Positions 41,949 to 52,600 of a DNA stretch of 64,000 nucleotides are shown here, piece after piece; position 1 is the first letter of the stretch, and each line of letters begins with the position of its first letter. Under the pieces are notes generated by a model. That model was not told the DNA's origin and searched no databases. It saw nothing but the letters and a program-made list of their open reading frames with translations. The position numbers and the translations under genes are program-made. The DNA comes from Durusdinium trenchii. Taxonomy: Eukaryota; Sar; Dinophyceae; Suessiales; Symbiodiniaceae. Location: contig CAXAMN010021362.1 of the NCBI GenBank assembly GCA_963970005.1, positions 1,005,026 through 1,069,025 of the forward strand. The letters run 5' to 3'.

Positions 41949-44900
41949 CTGTCAGACAGCCAAACTGCGCCGTGGCCATAGAAGAAACCCAACTTATCAA
42001 CAGGGAATTCCTTCAAAGCCCCGGAATGCACTGCGCAGAATGGCTTTCTGTTTGCTGGCTGGCATGTCGGCTTATTGTTTCGATCTTCTTCGTGTTCAGG
42101 AGCGTCCGGGCCATGTTCCAATAACAGTGATGAAGCATTCCAAACTACCAGGAGCCAGAACGCTACTAGGGGCTCCTGGCCTTACTACTAGGAGCAAGGA
42201 GCAAGCTACAAACGGGGCTCCTCGCCAAGAAACAGTCCGGCCATGCCATGGGTCTTTTTCAACCAGTCTATCCAAACCCTTCCGGGGTCAACGGCCGGGT
42301 GGGGCAGCACGGCCCGAACCGCTGCCACTGGAGAAGAGTTCGAAGACGACCCACGTGTTTTGCAAAGAAACTCCCATCAGATGTCATGAAGGCCAAAACA
42401 TGCCCAAAACCCGCCCTTTGCTCCGAAACCCGCGCCTATCAGGCTTGTACTTCAGGCACCACTTGCAGTGCCGCCGATCGCCACTGGTCTTCTTCTCGGT
42501 GATGGGCACCGACCTGAGCAACGTCGCCTTTTTCTGAGCGGAAAAGAAAAGGAATCGGAAAAAAAAACGAGCTTTTGGGCGTACTGACATTGAAACTTCT
42601 AGATGCTTGAGGATCATGTTGGCCAGGCTGGTTTATCTGCTTCAGCTGTCATTGTTGAACCTTGTTTTGCCGCTGTCAGCTGGGAACCTAAATTTGAAAA
42701 AGCCGCCTCTTAGCACAAGATCACACAAACCCTGACCCCTGCTGGGTGCCCCCTTTCTCCAGGACCCCACAAGACCTGCAAGAAACTCTATCTCAAGACC
42801 TGCTTTTGACAGCAGAACACGCCCAGGGCACTTCATTTCCCCATCCACTGGCGAGGCAGCCGCGGACCTGATTTTGTCGGTCAGAGAAGAAGTCGAAGCT
42901 TCAAGGAGAAGCCCCCAGGGAGAAGTTAGGACCGCCGCAAAAGCCGGAAAAAAAAGAAAAGCTATGTTTTCCAAAAGGTTTCAATTAGAGCTTTCGGGAC
43001 TCACTCCAGAGCACAAATCATCAAGTGTCAGATGCCCACGATCGAGCGAATCGGGGGTTGTCAGATGCTCAAGCGTTTCGCCACACAGATCTGAAGCAAA
43101 GAAACCTCCACCTCCAAACCCAAACAACCAGAAAGAACTGGTTGTTCCAATATGGTTTGCTTGAGATCCTGGTCCTTTACATAGGAAATGGCTGAGACTG
43201 GGGAGTTCCATCCATGTGAAAAAGTACCAAAAGACTCAGCGTGTTGTCTCAAAGAATTCGAGAATAGATGTCATCCTGGATGGATGGGCGGATGTTTTTC
43301 GCGGCAACTGTAAGGACAGACCCGGCGGCAGAATCTTAGTTGTGGGACACCCCGTTCTGACGTGATACCTTGGATAAAAATCGACTTACCAATAACAGTG
43401 GTCTCAGTGGATTAGTAAAGGACCACTCACTGAGGAAGTGTGATATGATATTAACTCTCACTGAGACTGGTAGGTGAGATACACCCAATGGATACCCTTT
43501 GTCGTTCCATCCACACGGTGATTCCAAAGATTTCCAACTTCCCACTGGCTGGCGATCTACAGGACAGGGCCACTCGAATTTAGGCGCCAGAAGGGCACAA
43601 GCTGAAGCTTGAGTGCCATGAAATGAACATGTTCCACAGTGTTCCCCGAACTCTGTGAAACTCTGTGAAGACCAAAACAAGGAGATCCAGGAGATCCTTC
43701 TTCTGGTTCCGACCAACACCGACGCTGCTCCGACCTGGTCCGGAACCCGTTCCTCACACGAAAGCAGCATCCTCCAGGTCCCACCAACGAACCGGCATGC
43801 CCCTTGCCCTGCGGGGAGAACACGCAACACAGACACCACGCGCACACACAGAAATACCAGAAGTGACAGAGCTCGAGGTGCTGGTTCCGGAACGGAGGAA
43901 GTCGGGGTGCCCCTGTCACATCCACTCACTTATATAGGGTCAACAAAACCACTCCTTTCTTTGTGACTACTGGTACCCGTTCTCCTGTCGGGCGACGTTT
44001 CGCTCTGGAGCTCCCATCCCTGGTGGTCGGGGATGGTGCCCGGGAAGGTCAGCAAGCACCTGGCGGGCACGAGCGACCGACCTGGCCAAGAGGCCCAAGA
44101 CACTGTATGGGTTTGGTCGGGCAGTCGAGCTCAAAGTAACTCAGAGAGTCACTGTATGGCTAATATACATAGACACACTTGCAGCATCACGAAACAGAAA
44201 AAAGACAGATTTGGGGCAAGGTGACTCTCATCCACCACTGCTTGGGGCAGCTGATCGTCTCAAATCCTTCTTTTCCGGAAGAAGGACCATGCCCGACAAG
44301 TTAAATGGGGGGAACCTCTCAGACGGAAGCCCGAAAAGTGGATATGAGACACCAAACACCATCCACACGCTCACCTTCGATCTGCTTCTACGGAAGAACT
44401 CTCTGATTTCGACTGGAACGCGTGGAACGCGTGGAAGAATGAACCGTGACTAGTTTCCAAAGAAGCCCAAAAGGAATCTTTCCAATGTCCAATCACCCTT
44501 GATTTAATGGTCCGAATTCCAAACAACTATTGTGTTAATTATGGATTTTACACTACAAAACCAGGTCCAGCATCTTTTAAGGCTAGGGATCCGAACACCT
44601 TTCGCTGCGGTGTTCAGAACCACCGACCTCAGGCTGTCTCCTCTCAGAAAACACATGAAAACACCATCCATCTGTGGTGCCTCAACAAGCAGTAGAGCAG
44701 CAAGACGGTGATGCCATGAAAGAAACCCAGCTGCCACGTGCCGCGAGCGATCATCTTCTGCTCCCGCAGCACCTGGAAAATTGGGCAAGGAATGTCACTC
44801 ATTCGGGCGACTTCAGGCGACAACCGCGACCGGAAGGGCTGGACCGACTTTCGGCCTTGCGGCTCTTCTTTCTCTAATGTTGGGTGGAGCTGAAACATGA

Positions 44901-45006
44901 CCAACATGCTCATGCCAGTGATGTTGGTACAGAGCACAAGCATCACCGACATGTTTGCACGCCCAATGCACCTCAGGCAGGTCCCATTGCAGCAGCCGCA
45001 GACCAT
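41764..45006 (-). CDS. DHHC palmitoyltransferase, four exons, 3' part not found
   Basis: Exons at 44655-45006, 43005-43090, 42436-42533 and 41764-41948 join in phase (one-base, zero, two-base overhangs all agree). They encode an N-terminus rich in Cys ([15 protein letters not shown]), two hydrophobic segments ([34 protein letters not shown]), a short TTPDSLDRG stretch in the place of the family's TDPG motif, the full zinc-binding domain and a third membrane segment. The enzyme transfers palmitate to cysteines of membrane-associated proteins; the Cys of DHHC carries the acyl intermediate. It probably sits in an endomembrane or the plasma membrane. The fourth membrane helix and TTxE motif must lie below 41764 and were not found. 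First-exon start and end are the least sure. Confidence 0.75.
42146..42196 (-). repeat. Dispersed CTAGTAG repeat, copy 2, in a DHHC-gene intron
   Basis: The inverted relative of 36501-36553 (GCTCCTAGTAGTAAGGCC and GAGCCCCTAGTAGCG on the minus strand). It lies inside the GC-AG intron 41949-42435. Confidence 0.7.
42436..42533 (-). CDS. DHHC gene exon: first half of the zinc domain
   Basis: Acceptor TTCTTTTCCGCTCAG before 42533. 98 nt read [20 protein letters not shown] and [12 protein letters not shown], then two bases AG of a split Arg codon. The donor is GC (GATAG then GCGCGG). Joined to the next exon it gives [16 protein letters not shown], exactly the spacing of the family's CxxCxxxKPxRxxHC block. 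Confidence 0.85.
43005..43090 (-). CDS. DHHC gene exon 2 (probable)
   Basis: Acceptor TTTCTTTGCTTCAG before 43090, and the perfect donor GTGAGT after 43005. 86 nt: two bases plus 28 codons ([20 protein letters not shown]). Phase matches both neighbours. TTPDSLDRG is a weak match to the conserved TDPG(S/T)VP region before the zinc domain. Confidence 0.5.
43126..43172 (+). repeat. Dispersed repeat copy B with hairpin
   Basis: AACAACCAG-AAAGAA-CTGGTTGTT is a perfect 9-bp hairpin, followed by CCAATATG and TTGCTTGAGATCC, shared with 24049-24090. Lies in the first or second intron of the DHHC gene. Confidence 0.55.
43903..43956 (+). repeat. Dispersed repeat copy (GGGGTGCCCCTGTCACATCC...)
   Basis: Second copy of the element at 34472-34525; lies in a DHHC-gene intron. 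Confidence 0.75.
44655..45006 (-). CDS. DHHC gene exon 1 (probable): Cys-rich start and two membrane segments
   Basis: The first plausible ATG is at 45006; the frame is open from 45066. 117 codons plus one base lead to a donor (CAT then GTGTTTTC) at 44655, which leaves the one-base overhang needed by the next exon. Two hydrophobic helices separated by a polar loop of about 50 residues fit TM1 and TM2 of this family. An alternative GC donor at TTGTTGAG/GCACC exists but breaks phase with the next exon. Confidence 0.5.
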
Positions 45007-46980
45007 GCAAGAAGAAGTACCTTGGCTGCCAGCTACGTCTTTGCAACGTGCTCCCCACACACCCAACGGTCACCCCTTCACCTCGGCAGCGATCGCATGA
45101 ACTGTTGAAAACTCCCTTCAAACGAACAACATGTTGATGTTATCGATGAATGACCCTACATATTTTTGTCTTGGTCTCCCTCATGTGATGGCGTGATCAT
45201 TCTTAGGCTCAGTGGTGCAGAGTAGGGGGAACCTTGGAGGTCACGACAAAGTCTGTGCTGGTACGACTTCTCGTTTTGTGCGTGTCGAACGGCTCTCGAC
45301 ACAAAATCAAAGCAACCCCATGGCGCGCCTTTTTCAAAGGGGGAATTGGCTCAGTCGGCCGATCTTGCGCAGAACGGCCAGCGAACAGACATGTCGAGCT
45401 CGTGACATCGCTCACAAGTCCAAACTTTCAGGAGGAACAATTGCGTGCCCAAGTTTGGCTCGATAGATGACAGACCGTTCTCCCTTCTAGCCAAATGGTC
45501 TCTCTTCCTGAGATCTTCTCCAACCGTTCTGTTTCATGACGAAAACACCCAACCGTGACTGCTCAGCCGCCTCAGGTGGATCCTCCGGTGTCGACTGGGG
45601 CAGGAAGAAACCCCGCCCCCAGTCGGTTGGCTAATGAGAAAGGCCTGAAGAGAAAAGACTCTCGAGCCAAGAAGGCCAGAACAAGTCAGTGGACCAGGAG
45701 GTTTGGCAGAAAAGTGGATGATTCTTCCGGCCAAAAGATGTGGCTGCGGGTCATTGGCACCGACGTCACGGTCTTTCCTCGTTCCATGCTGGACTAGACC
45801 GGGCTCCAGGTTGAACGACGGAGGCTCTGAAGAGCCGAACTACAAAACAAGTGAATCATCGGAAGGCTCTTCAGTCCAACTCTTGCGAAGAAGTGGGTCC
45901 AACTCTTGTGATCAACCTTGAGTCGTAGACCAACCACTTGTGACACGTCTTGACTTGAGAACCAAAAATTAAACGACGGGAACTGAGAATGGTCCCATGG
46001 GCTTTGGTCTCCGAAACCAGCACAACCTTTCGCACCGTTCAACGGTGGGACATCGTCATCGTCTCCGTGGCTCCGGCCAGCTGTGCTGCGGTGGCATGAG
46101 TCAATTCCTGGCCGGGCCGAAGGGTGGTGCCAGGGCGTTGTTCCAAGGCACCACGAAAGGGTGATCTTGTGAGCTGCAAGTGTTTTTCGTGCTGAGTTGG
46201 TGAGGCAGCACTATATGGTGATTCCAAATGATGGAGATGTAAGAATTGTGAGTCATATTGAAGGCATCAGCAGCTTCAAAAGCTGGCGTTGGAGCAATGC
46301 ACCATTTGGGCTTCAAGAATGGGTTTGAGAACTTATGTTCAGCGTGCTCAACAAATTGAGACCCGGCGATGAAAGATTTGGATACATTGAGTGACACTCA
46401 GGTCGCTCAGTGTAAAAGTGAAAAGGAAGTAAGGATATTCACTGAACAAAGAGGCCACGGACCTACGATGCGATCATCCTCTCTGAGTGTCCTGTCTAGG
46501 GATCTCCAAGTCGTCTAGTGCAGACAGGACACCCGGATGGTCGGATTACCTACGCAGTCAATTTAAGAGCCTGGCATTGTGGATACAACGCCACACAGCA
46601 GCACCACTCTCGAGATGGAGAGATGGACTTTCTGTGAAAGGACGTGGAGGACTTGCCTCTGAAAAGATGGTGATCTGAACGGTTGTGGCCAATTGTCACC
46701 TGGGTCCATCTACTTTTTCACCCCGATGAGGATTCATCGTTTTCAAGCCGCAGGAAGGTTTTCTTCTACGATCACTCTGTCTTGGACCAACAGCAAAAGG
46801 AGCCGATGGTTGCAAGCACTTTTATAGCAACAATTTGCATCAATTTGCTATGCCCCTCCAATTCCGGCACTACAACAGCATGGGCCCTCAAAAGAAAAGT
46901 AGGGGACCTGAAGGGGTTTCACTCAAAGGGAAAGATCAAAATCGCCCTAAGCAAAAACAAGGTATACACCATCCTGTTGG

Positions 46981-47043
46981 GATCTCCAGACTGACTCCCC
47001 AGGCCCAAGACTCGTGGGGCGAAACCAAACAGGATGCTCCTGG
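46981..47043 (+). repeat. Dispersed repeat copy 1 (TCTCCAGACT...GGGGCGAAACCA)
   Basis: GATCTCCAGACTGACTCCCC, CTCGTGGGGCGAAACCAAAC, AGGATGCTCCTGGT. The second copy at 47788-47860 has the same blocks with a short insertion (AGACAGGACACCCCTCA). Confidence 0.7.
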
Positions 47044-47221
47044 TATGACTGTGTGTGTGTGTCTAAGGGGTCGATGGCACCGCTGACCACGCGCTGACCG
47101 CGCACGCCTCGCTCGCTTGCAAGAGACGCCCCAAGCGGCGGCACCTCGGTGGATCAACGGTGGATCCCCAAAGCCTTTGGATCCACGGCACCTCGAGGGT
47201 GCCCAAAAACGTCCCAACAGA

Positions 47222-47312
47222 GGTTGAAGAACCCTGAAAAAAAGACTACAGTATCCCAGTTGGGTATACCCCAGGCTGCCAGGTGACGGGTCCTTTTGTA
47301 AGGTCACTTGAC
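47222..47312 (-). repeat. About 100-bp dispersed repeat family, inverted copy
   Basis: On the minus strand: GAGAGGTCAAGTGACCTT, then ACAAAAGGACCCGTCACCTG, and about 60 bp later GGGTTCTTCAACCTCTGTTG. The same blocks occur on the plus strand at 52447-52535 and, more diverged, at 56107-56180 and 63266-63356. AGGTCA-AG-TGACCT is itself an inverted repeat. Confidence 0.6.
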
Positions 47313-47787
47313 CTCTCTTGGTCAGGTTGCTTGCTGCTTGAGGGTGCTTCTAAATTGGGTGATTTTGAGTGTGAAAGAAGCACTCCGGACTCCAAGATGG
47401 ATCACTCAGTTCGTGGATGGTTTCTCCTCCCTACCCCTGAAGCCCTACATCTAATTACCTACCCACCAGCACCAGCTCATCCAACCAACCAACCACCTGG
47501 TTCTGTACCTTCGCCTCCGCCTACCTCCTACCTTTAACCACTCCCATCACTCCCAGCACTCACCCCCCATCACCCCCCCTCCCAGTGCTGCGCTCGGCTT
47601 CCTTTTTGGAGCCCTAGACCGGCTCCCCCAGGCCGTGCAGCTGCCGCGCGCTCGGCGGAAGGGTCACCGGGAAGGGCAACGGCGGGCTGTTGGGATGGTG
47701 TCGACCTGGGGTCGCGCGGCCGCGGCGACGAATGGCACCGCACGCTCCGGTCAGTGGGAACATGCCTGCGAGCGTCCTGTCAGGGTC

Positions 47788-47860
47788 TCCAGACTCCCCA
47801 GGCCAAAGACTTGTGGGGCGAAACCAGACAGGACACCCCTCAACAGGATGCTCCTGGTGT
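47788..47860 (+). repeat. Dispersed repeat copy 2
   Basis: GTCTCCAGACTCCCCAGGCC, CTTGTGGGGCGAAACCAGAC, then AGGATGCTCCTGGT. About 750 bp from copy 1 in the same orientation. Confidence 0.7.
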
Positions 47861-48160
47861 GTAGCTCAAATGGAGGCGTTTCGACTTTTCTCGGGTTCGG
47901 TTCGGAACATGGACTCGTCTACCCAGCCAGGGCCTTGGGCGGGTGAACCGACGACACCGGCAGAGCAAGGAGCGGTGTAAAGCAGCGCCGGAACTAGTGG
48001 AACTGCGGTGGGGGAACTGGGGAGGTTGGAGAGTTGATCTCCATCTTGGCAAAATGCCTCACTGTGCAAAACCAAAAGAAGAAGAAGCAGCAGCAGGAGG
48101 AGAATGGGCAGGTTCTGAGTCCTGGACAAACACGCCGAGCTATTTATTTCAGGGCGGCCG

Positions 48161-48270
48161 AAAAGAGCTTTGGACGCGAGCTCGGCGAGCTCGGTGGCCT
48201 TGCCAGGGCTGGCTGCCAGGGCACTCTTCCGAAAGGGCTCGAAGCTGTCCGGCTTGTGGTTCAAGGTGAC
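48161..48270 (-). CDS. Candidate exon, unknown gene
   Basis: Acceptor CGCCTTTGCCTTGAGTAAG before 48270 opens a phase-0 frame VTLNHKPDSFEPFRKSALAA, SPGKATELAELASKALFG. Composition is typical of coding sequence. The 3' boundary is uncertain (possible GC donor near 48161). No family is recognised. Confidence 0.35.
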
Positions 48271-48821
48271 CTTACTCAAGGCAAAGGCGAGAGGTCAACT
48301 CCCTGGAGGTCGACAAAGCCGGATTTGGAAGTCCCTGCAGGCAGGTTGTTTGAAGAGGTTCTCAAAAGCGCTACTGGTGTTTGGGCACTGAAATAGATCG
48401 AGATAGCCGAAATCTGGTTTTGGGCTTCACTCGTGTTGGAGGAACCGAAGGTGCTTCGTTCGTGCTGTCAAAAGACTCAGAAACGAAGGACCCAAAGCAC
48501 TGTATCGACATATATCAGGTGATCGTCCGGCAGAAGCACTGGTGTCCCAGAAGAATTCAGGGAAAATCTACAGGAAAAAACATAATGTTCCACCCCTGAG
48601 CCGATGGGTTTCCTGTCGATCTTCCCTTTAGCCACATCTGGACGTTTTTCACACGCGCGTGCCTCACGTGCGATGTGTGGACCCCCTTTCAAGGGTCGGT
48701 GTTTCGAAACAAACTCCGATGTCCATCACTGGTCCATCACCTGGCCAGTACCATCTAACCAGTACAGTACCTTAGCCACCCCAACCGCACTCTCCAAAGT
48801 TCCAAGTTCCAAGACCCCATC
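48271..48821. other. No gene recognised
   Basis: About 550 bp between a candidate exon and the possible end of the dioxygenase-like gene. A plus-strand open frame here has no protein-like core. Confidence 0.25.
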
Positions 48822-48962
48822 TCAAACACTCAGGGGCCGGTCTCGAGGTCGCTGGGCCCCAAGCCAAGCCACCGAGCCAACGTCGTCCCACGCGGTTCCC
48901 GTCGTGCGACCCCTCCGCCGAGCCACGGCGTCGCCACCGGACTCGAAGCACTTCCGGCGCTT
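48822..48962 (-). CDS. Candidate last exon of the dioxygenase-like gene
   Basis: Acceptor CGGTGCTTCAG before 48962, then phase 0: KRRKCFESGGDAVARRRGRT, TGTAWDDVGSVAWLG, with a stop at 48822. The preceding exon (49441-49616) also ends in phase 0. A KR..CF..G..TT block after the YVC strand resembles the C-terminal segment I recall in algal phytanoyl-CoA dioxygenase-like proteins. The actual end may be a donor earlier in this exon (after GAGTCCG). Confidence 0.35.
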   Translation of the reverse strand, partial: KRRKCFESGGDAVARRRGRTTGTAWDDVGSVAWLGAQRPRDRPLSV

Positions 48963-49440
48963 CTGAAGCACCGAGGGCGAGGTGAACTCGGCCAGACCTA
49001 AACCTGGGCAGGATGTGCGGCCAGGATGTGGGCCAGGTTTGGCCAGGAACTCTTTGGGTGTTTGGGGTGGGCCGGTCGGACCAGCAGCTTTTGGTGCGGG
49101 TGGTGTGAAAATGAACACGTCGGCTTTTCGTTTGGATAGACACACCTCAAAAACCAAGGGGGCCGTGGTATGTTTCCAGGTTTCTGGTGGTTTTTCAGGG
49201 AAGGAGCGGATGGAAGAACACCGAATGAGAAGAACAGTGAAACGGTCTAGGCGGTAGAAAGGGGCGGGGCGCCACTGCGCACAGCTGATTTGCCCACGTC
49301 ATGAGCCACTGGGCCGGGCTGGGCACACTAGATAACTAGACAAACAATAACAATCACAAACAAAAAGCATGCTCAAAGAAAGAATGCATGCTAAAACAAA
49401 CAAAATGGCTCTGCTGGAAAGTAATTTGAAGAAAGAAAGC
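48963..49440 (-). other. Probable intron of the dioxygenase-like gene (GC...AG)
   Basis: Begins GCTTTC after CACTCAG and ends at the CGGTGCTTCAG acceptor. Nothing coding recognised. Confidence 0.3.
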
Positions 49441-49616
49441 CTGAGTGGCAGCTCTTGGTGCAGTGCAGCCCAAGCAACAGACGTATTGCACCATCCGCCC
49501 GAAGCAGCCCCGCACCCGTCGTCCGCCAGCGCTCTTCGCGCGCGAGCCGTCGGCCGAGGCGGGCGCCCCGCCCTGGTGGACCAGGCGGGAATCCCAGAGG
49601 ATCACGTCACCCGGAC
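49441..49616 (-). CDS. Phytanoyl-CoA dioxygenase-like exon (2OG-Fe oxygenase C-terminal part)
   Basis: 176 nt on the minus strand: two bases plus 58 codons. PGDVILWDSRLVHQG matches the strand-turn that carries the distal iron-binding His in PhyH-type 2-oxoglutarate oxygenases, followed by a low-complexity loop and RMVQYVCCLGC in the place of the next core strand. Acceptor is CCCCCAAG; donor is GC (CACTCAG then GCTTTC). These enzymes hydroxylate small substrates with Fe(II) and 2-oxoglutarate. The HxD pair and the Arg that binds 2-oxoglutarate should lie in upstream exons or later, and were not located. Family call rests on one motif. Confidence 0.5.
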
Positions 49617-52600
49617 CTTGGGGGCAGATCAGGCGGGAGCGAGCGCCGTGGAGAGATGGATCACGGCTGAACAAGGACAAGTGGTTGGTGGAGACTGGAC
49701 CTGGAGTTTCTCTTTCTGCCTGGACCTGGGAACGGATGGAGATAGATGTGCCACGGATGGACAGGCCAGTGGACGGATGGCCACGGAATGTGTCTGGACA
49801 GTTCTTGGACAGTTCTTTTTCGGAGAACAACAAGGCTAGGAGACGTCGCCGAGCCCGAAAAAAAAGCAACACCCAGACTTGGGCAGAAGGCAAGGCATCT
49901 TTGGGTCTTTCGCAAACTCGTTGGCATCCAGCGAAAGGTCTTCACCTCAAACTCAAAAGGGCAGGCTTCACATTGAATTGTATGTCTTGAAATTTACAGA
50001 AGGCCTCATCCTTTTTCATCCAACCCAACCTCATCCCACCCCCCTTTCGTGGCGACTCCCTCTGGGTCGCTGGATCCTCTGTCCAACCAACCCCGTGTGT
50101 CCCGGGCGTCAGGCACTCGTGCCTCCCTGGCGCCTGGTGATGTGAGTTCGGTGAAGACCTTTCGCTGGAAAATGAACCGTGAACCACCATGCCTTCCCCA
50201 GCCATTGCCTCTCCCATGCCATCCTCATCCGAAGCCCGCAGCGTTCCTCGTCCCAGCGGCCCACCGTCACCCGCTGCCGCTGAAGCCCCTTGCCCTGAAG
50301 CCACCCGCGCCCAGCATCCGTCAGCAGCCGAAAGCTGCTCCCGCTGGGCGTCGCTTCGCAAAGGCCTGCGGAGCGTCGACGGGGACGTGTGAGGGTGGCT
50401 GGGCCGGCGACGCAACTGGGTGGGGACGTGTGTGCCAGGTCAAGTCGGGAAGAGCAAAGAAATGGACAAAGGTAACAGGAAGTGCTGTATGGTTGGCGTC
50501 TGTGTGTCTGGGATGGTCATTTTGGAGTGGTGAAATCCTTGAGCCGCTTCCACGAAGCAACCAAGAGGCGATTGAGAAGTTGGTTGCCCCTTTTAACATG
50601 GAAGCACCAATGGGACCAGGGGCAATGGAAGGGGCTCGAGGTTTAGAATGAGTTTGCCAATTCGCTGCATAGCGTGCAGCCGTCGGCAACAGCCGACTGC
50701 AATCGCAAAGGTCCGATGCTCCAACGTCCAACACGGTGAAATGGCCGGCCGAATCCGAAGGGCAGGCAGAACCAGCATGAGGTCAGGTCAGTGGTGAGTC
50801 ACTTAGAAACTTGCATAAAGATTGGTTTTGGTCACCAGCATGCAGTATGTAGGAAGCTAGGTTGGAGGCCATCGCTAGTAGGGTCTTTCTTATTCACCCC
50901 TTTTTGGAACTCATCGAACGAGGGCGTGTAGATTCTCCTTCCCTTGCACACCGATTCGTCCTCCATGTCGCTGGCTTCGCCCTCCTCCGTCGTGCGCTCT
51001 TGCCTGCCGTCTTCTGCAGCGGCACAAAGATGTCGTCCTGCTGCGAGCCCGGCCAGCCTGGGAGGACGGCGCACCACGGCGCACCGTGCTGCGCCGTGGA
51101 AAACCATCGGCCACGGCACGACGGACAAACCGCGGAGACGGCGGAGACTGCGGCCCAAGGAGCACTCGAAGGCTGGCCCTTCGGCAGGATCCATGTCGTT
51201 CAATTGCACAAGGCCTCCAAAAGGGTCGCAGTGCACGGCATCTTGAACCCAAAAAGAGCATATGAGTGTTGCCCTGTGGTCTTGAGCATGCTGGATTTTC
51301 AGCGCTCACTATGGTGCCTATCCTTCGATAGCGGGCGACAAGCGCAACACTTCCTTCGTTGTTCAAGGTGACATGTCAAAGAGCTCCAACTCACTTGACC
51401 TTCAACTCAATTCCGTCCAATAAACCCACACGCTCCCGTTCACACGCTTGCCGCGGCGCGTGCCAACGCCTTGGATCCAGGTGCACCCCGTGCTCTCCCC
51501 ATTGAGGAGCACCTTGCGGCGAGTGAAAAGTACCCGCAATTCACCGGCAGTTCGCATCCTAGAAGTCGAGAAAAATGAAAACATTTTCAGTCTCAGTTCA
51601 ATCACGGTTCCGGGAATGTTACTTTTCACAATTTTCTCTCACCGAATGTGGAAGTCCCCTTCACGTCACGTGTCAGTACTTCAATCATCCAAAGAACAAC
51701 ACAGCTCCATTGACACCACCAAACTTATCACCCACCAACCCCAAACCCCTACTGGAGCAGCACCAAGCAGCATGTGACACTCCATTGTCGCAAATGCCCA
51801 ATAAAACTTGTCGGCACCTGGTCCACCGGACAAATCCCCAGCACCATCCCTTTTCCCTGCCAGGAAGAACCAGTATTGAGACAACCCCTGGCCAGCCCTC
51901 CCTTTGCGCGACGCGATCCAAAGTCCGGTAGTGGCACGGCCCACAATAAGCAGTGCAAACACTGGGCTCACGACCGTCACGACCATGTCGAACCGAAAAA
52001 TAGAAATAAAACATGTCCACGTCACGTCGCCTGATCCGTATGATCCCAATGAGACTTTCCCCAAAGTCTCTGTGAAGGCCGCCCAAAGTGGAAGCCATCC
52101 CAACCTCGCTTCGATCGAGCTGGATCCATGCCACTTACCGAGACCGAGTTCTTGCCAGGAGCTTCGTGGATCTTGCAGCTCTTTCAATTGAGAAAGGTGG
52201 CACAATGTAGATCGCCCCGTGAAGAAAAACCTCATCGTCTGTATCTCTGACCACCGCCCAAAACAAGGTTTGAATGACAAACCTTAACATCCAGACACGT
52301 CCCGACCAAGGTCTGATGCCCGGACCAGCCTCCGAAGCAGACCGGACCAGACTGGAGGCGTCGCTGAAGATAACCCGAAGCGCCCTCACCATCTCCAGAG
52401 ATGAAAGGATCGAGGATCACCACAGATCCAGGTCCATCTCCACCACGCCAAGAGAGGTTAAGAGTGACCTTTAAAAGGGACCCGTCACCTCAATGACCTA
52501 TGGCATAGTCGAACTAGGGTTCTTCAACCCACCTCTGTTGGTGTGCTGTTTTCTTCACACCAAGCACACACTCTTGGTCCGCACACCAGCTCCTCACCCA

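Larger units (their letters stand above)
45007..48160. other. Stretch without a supported gene; short dispersed repeats
   Basis: Two related copies of a repeat at 46981-47043 and 47788-47860, and an inverted copy of a further repeat family at 47222-47312. A GC-rich island at 47620-47770 is open on both strands with no recognised motif. The 5' end and promoter of the DHHC gene would be just above 45006, but no promoter signal is seen. Confidence 0.25.
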
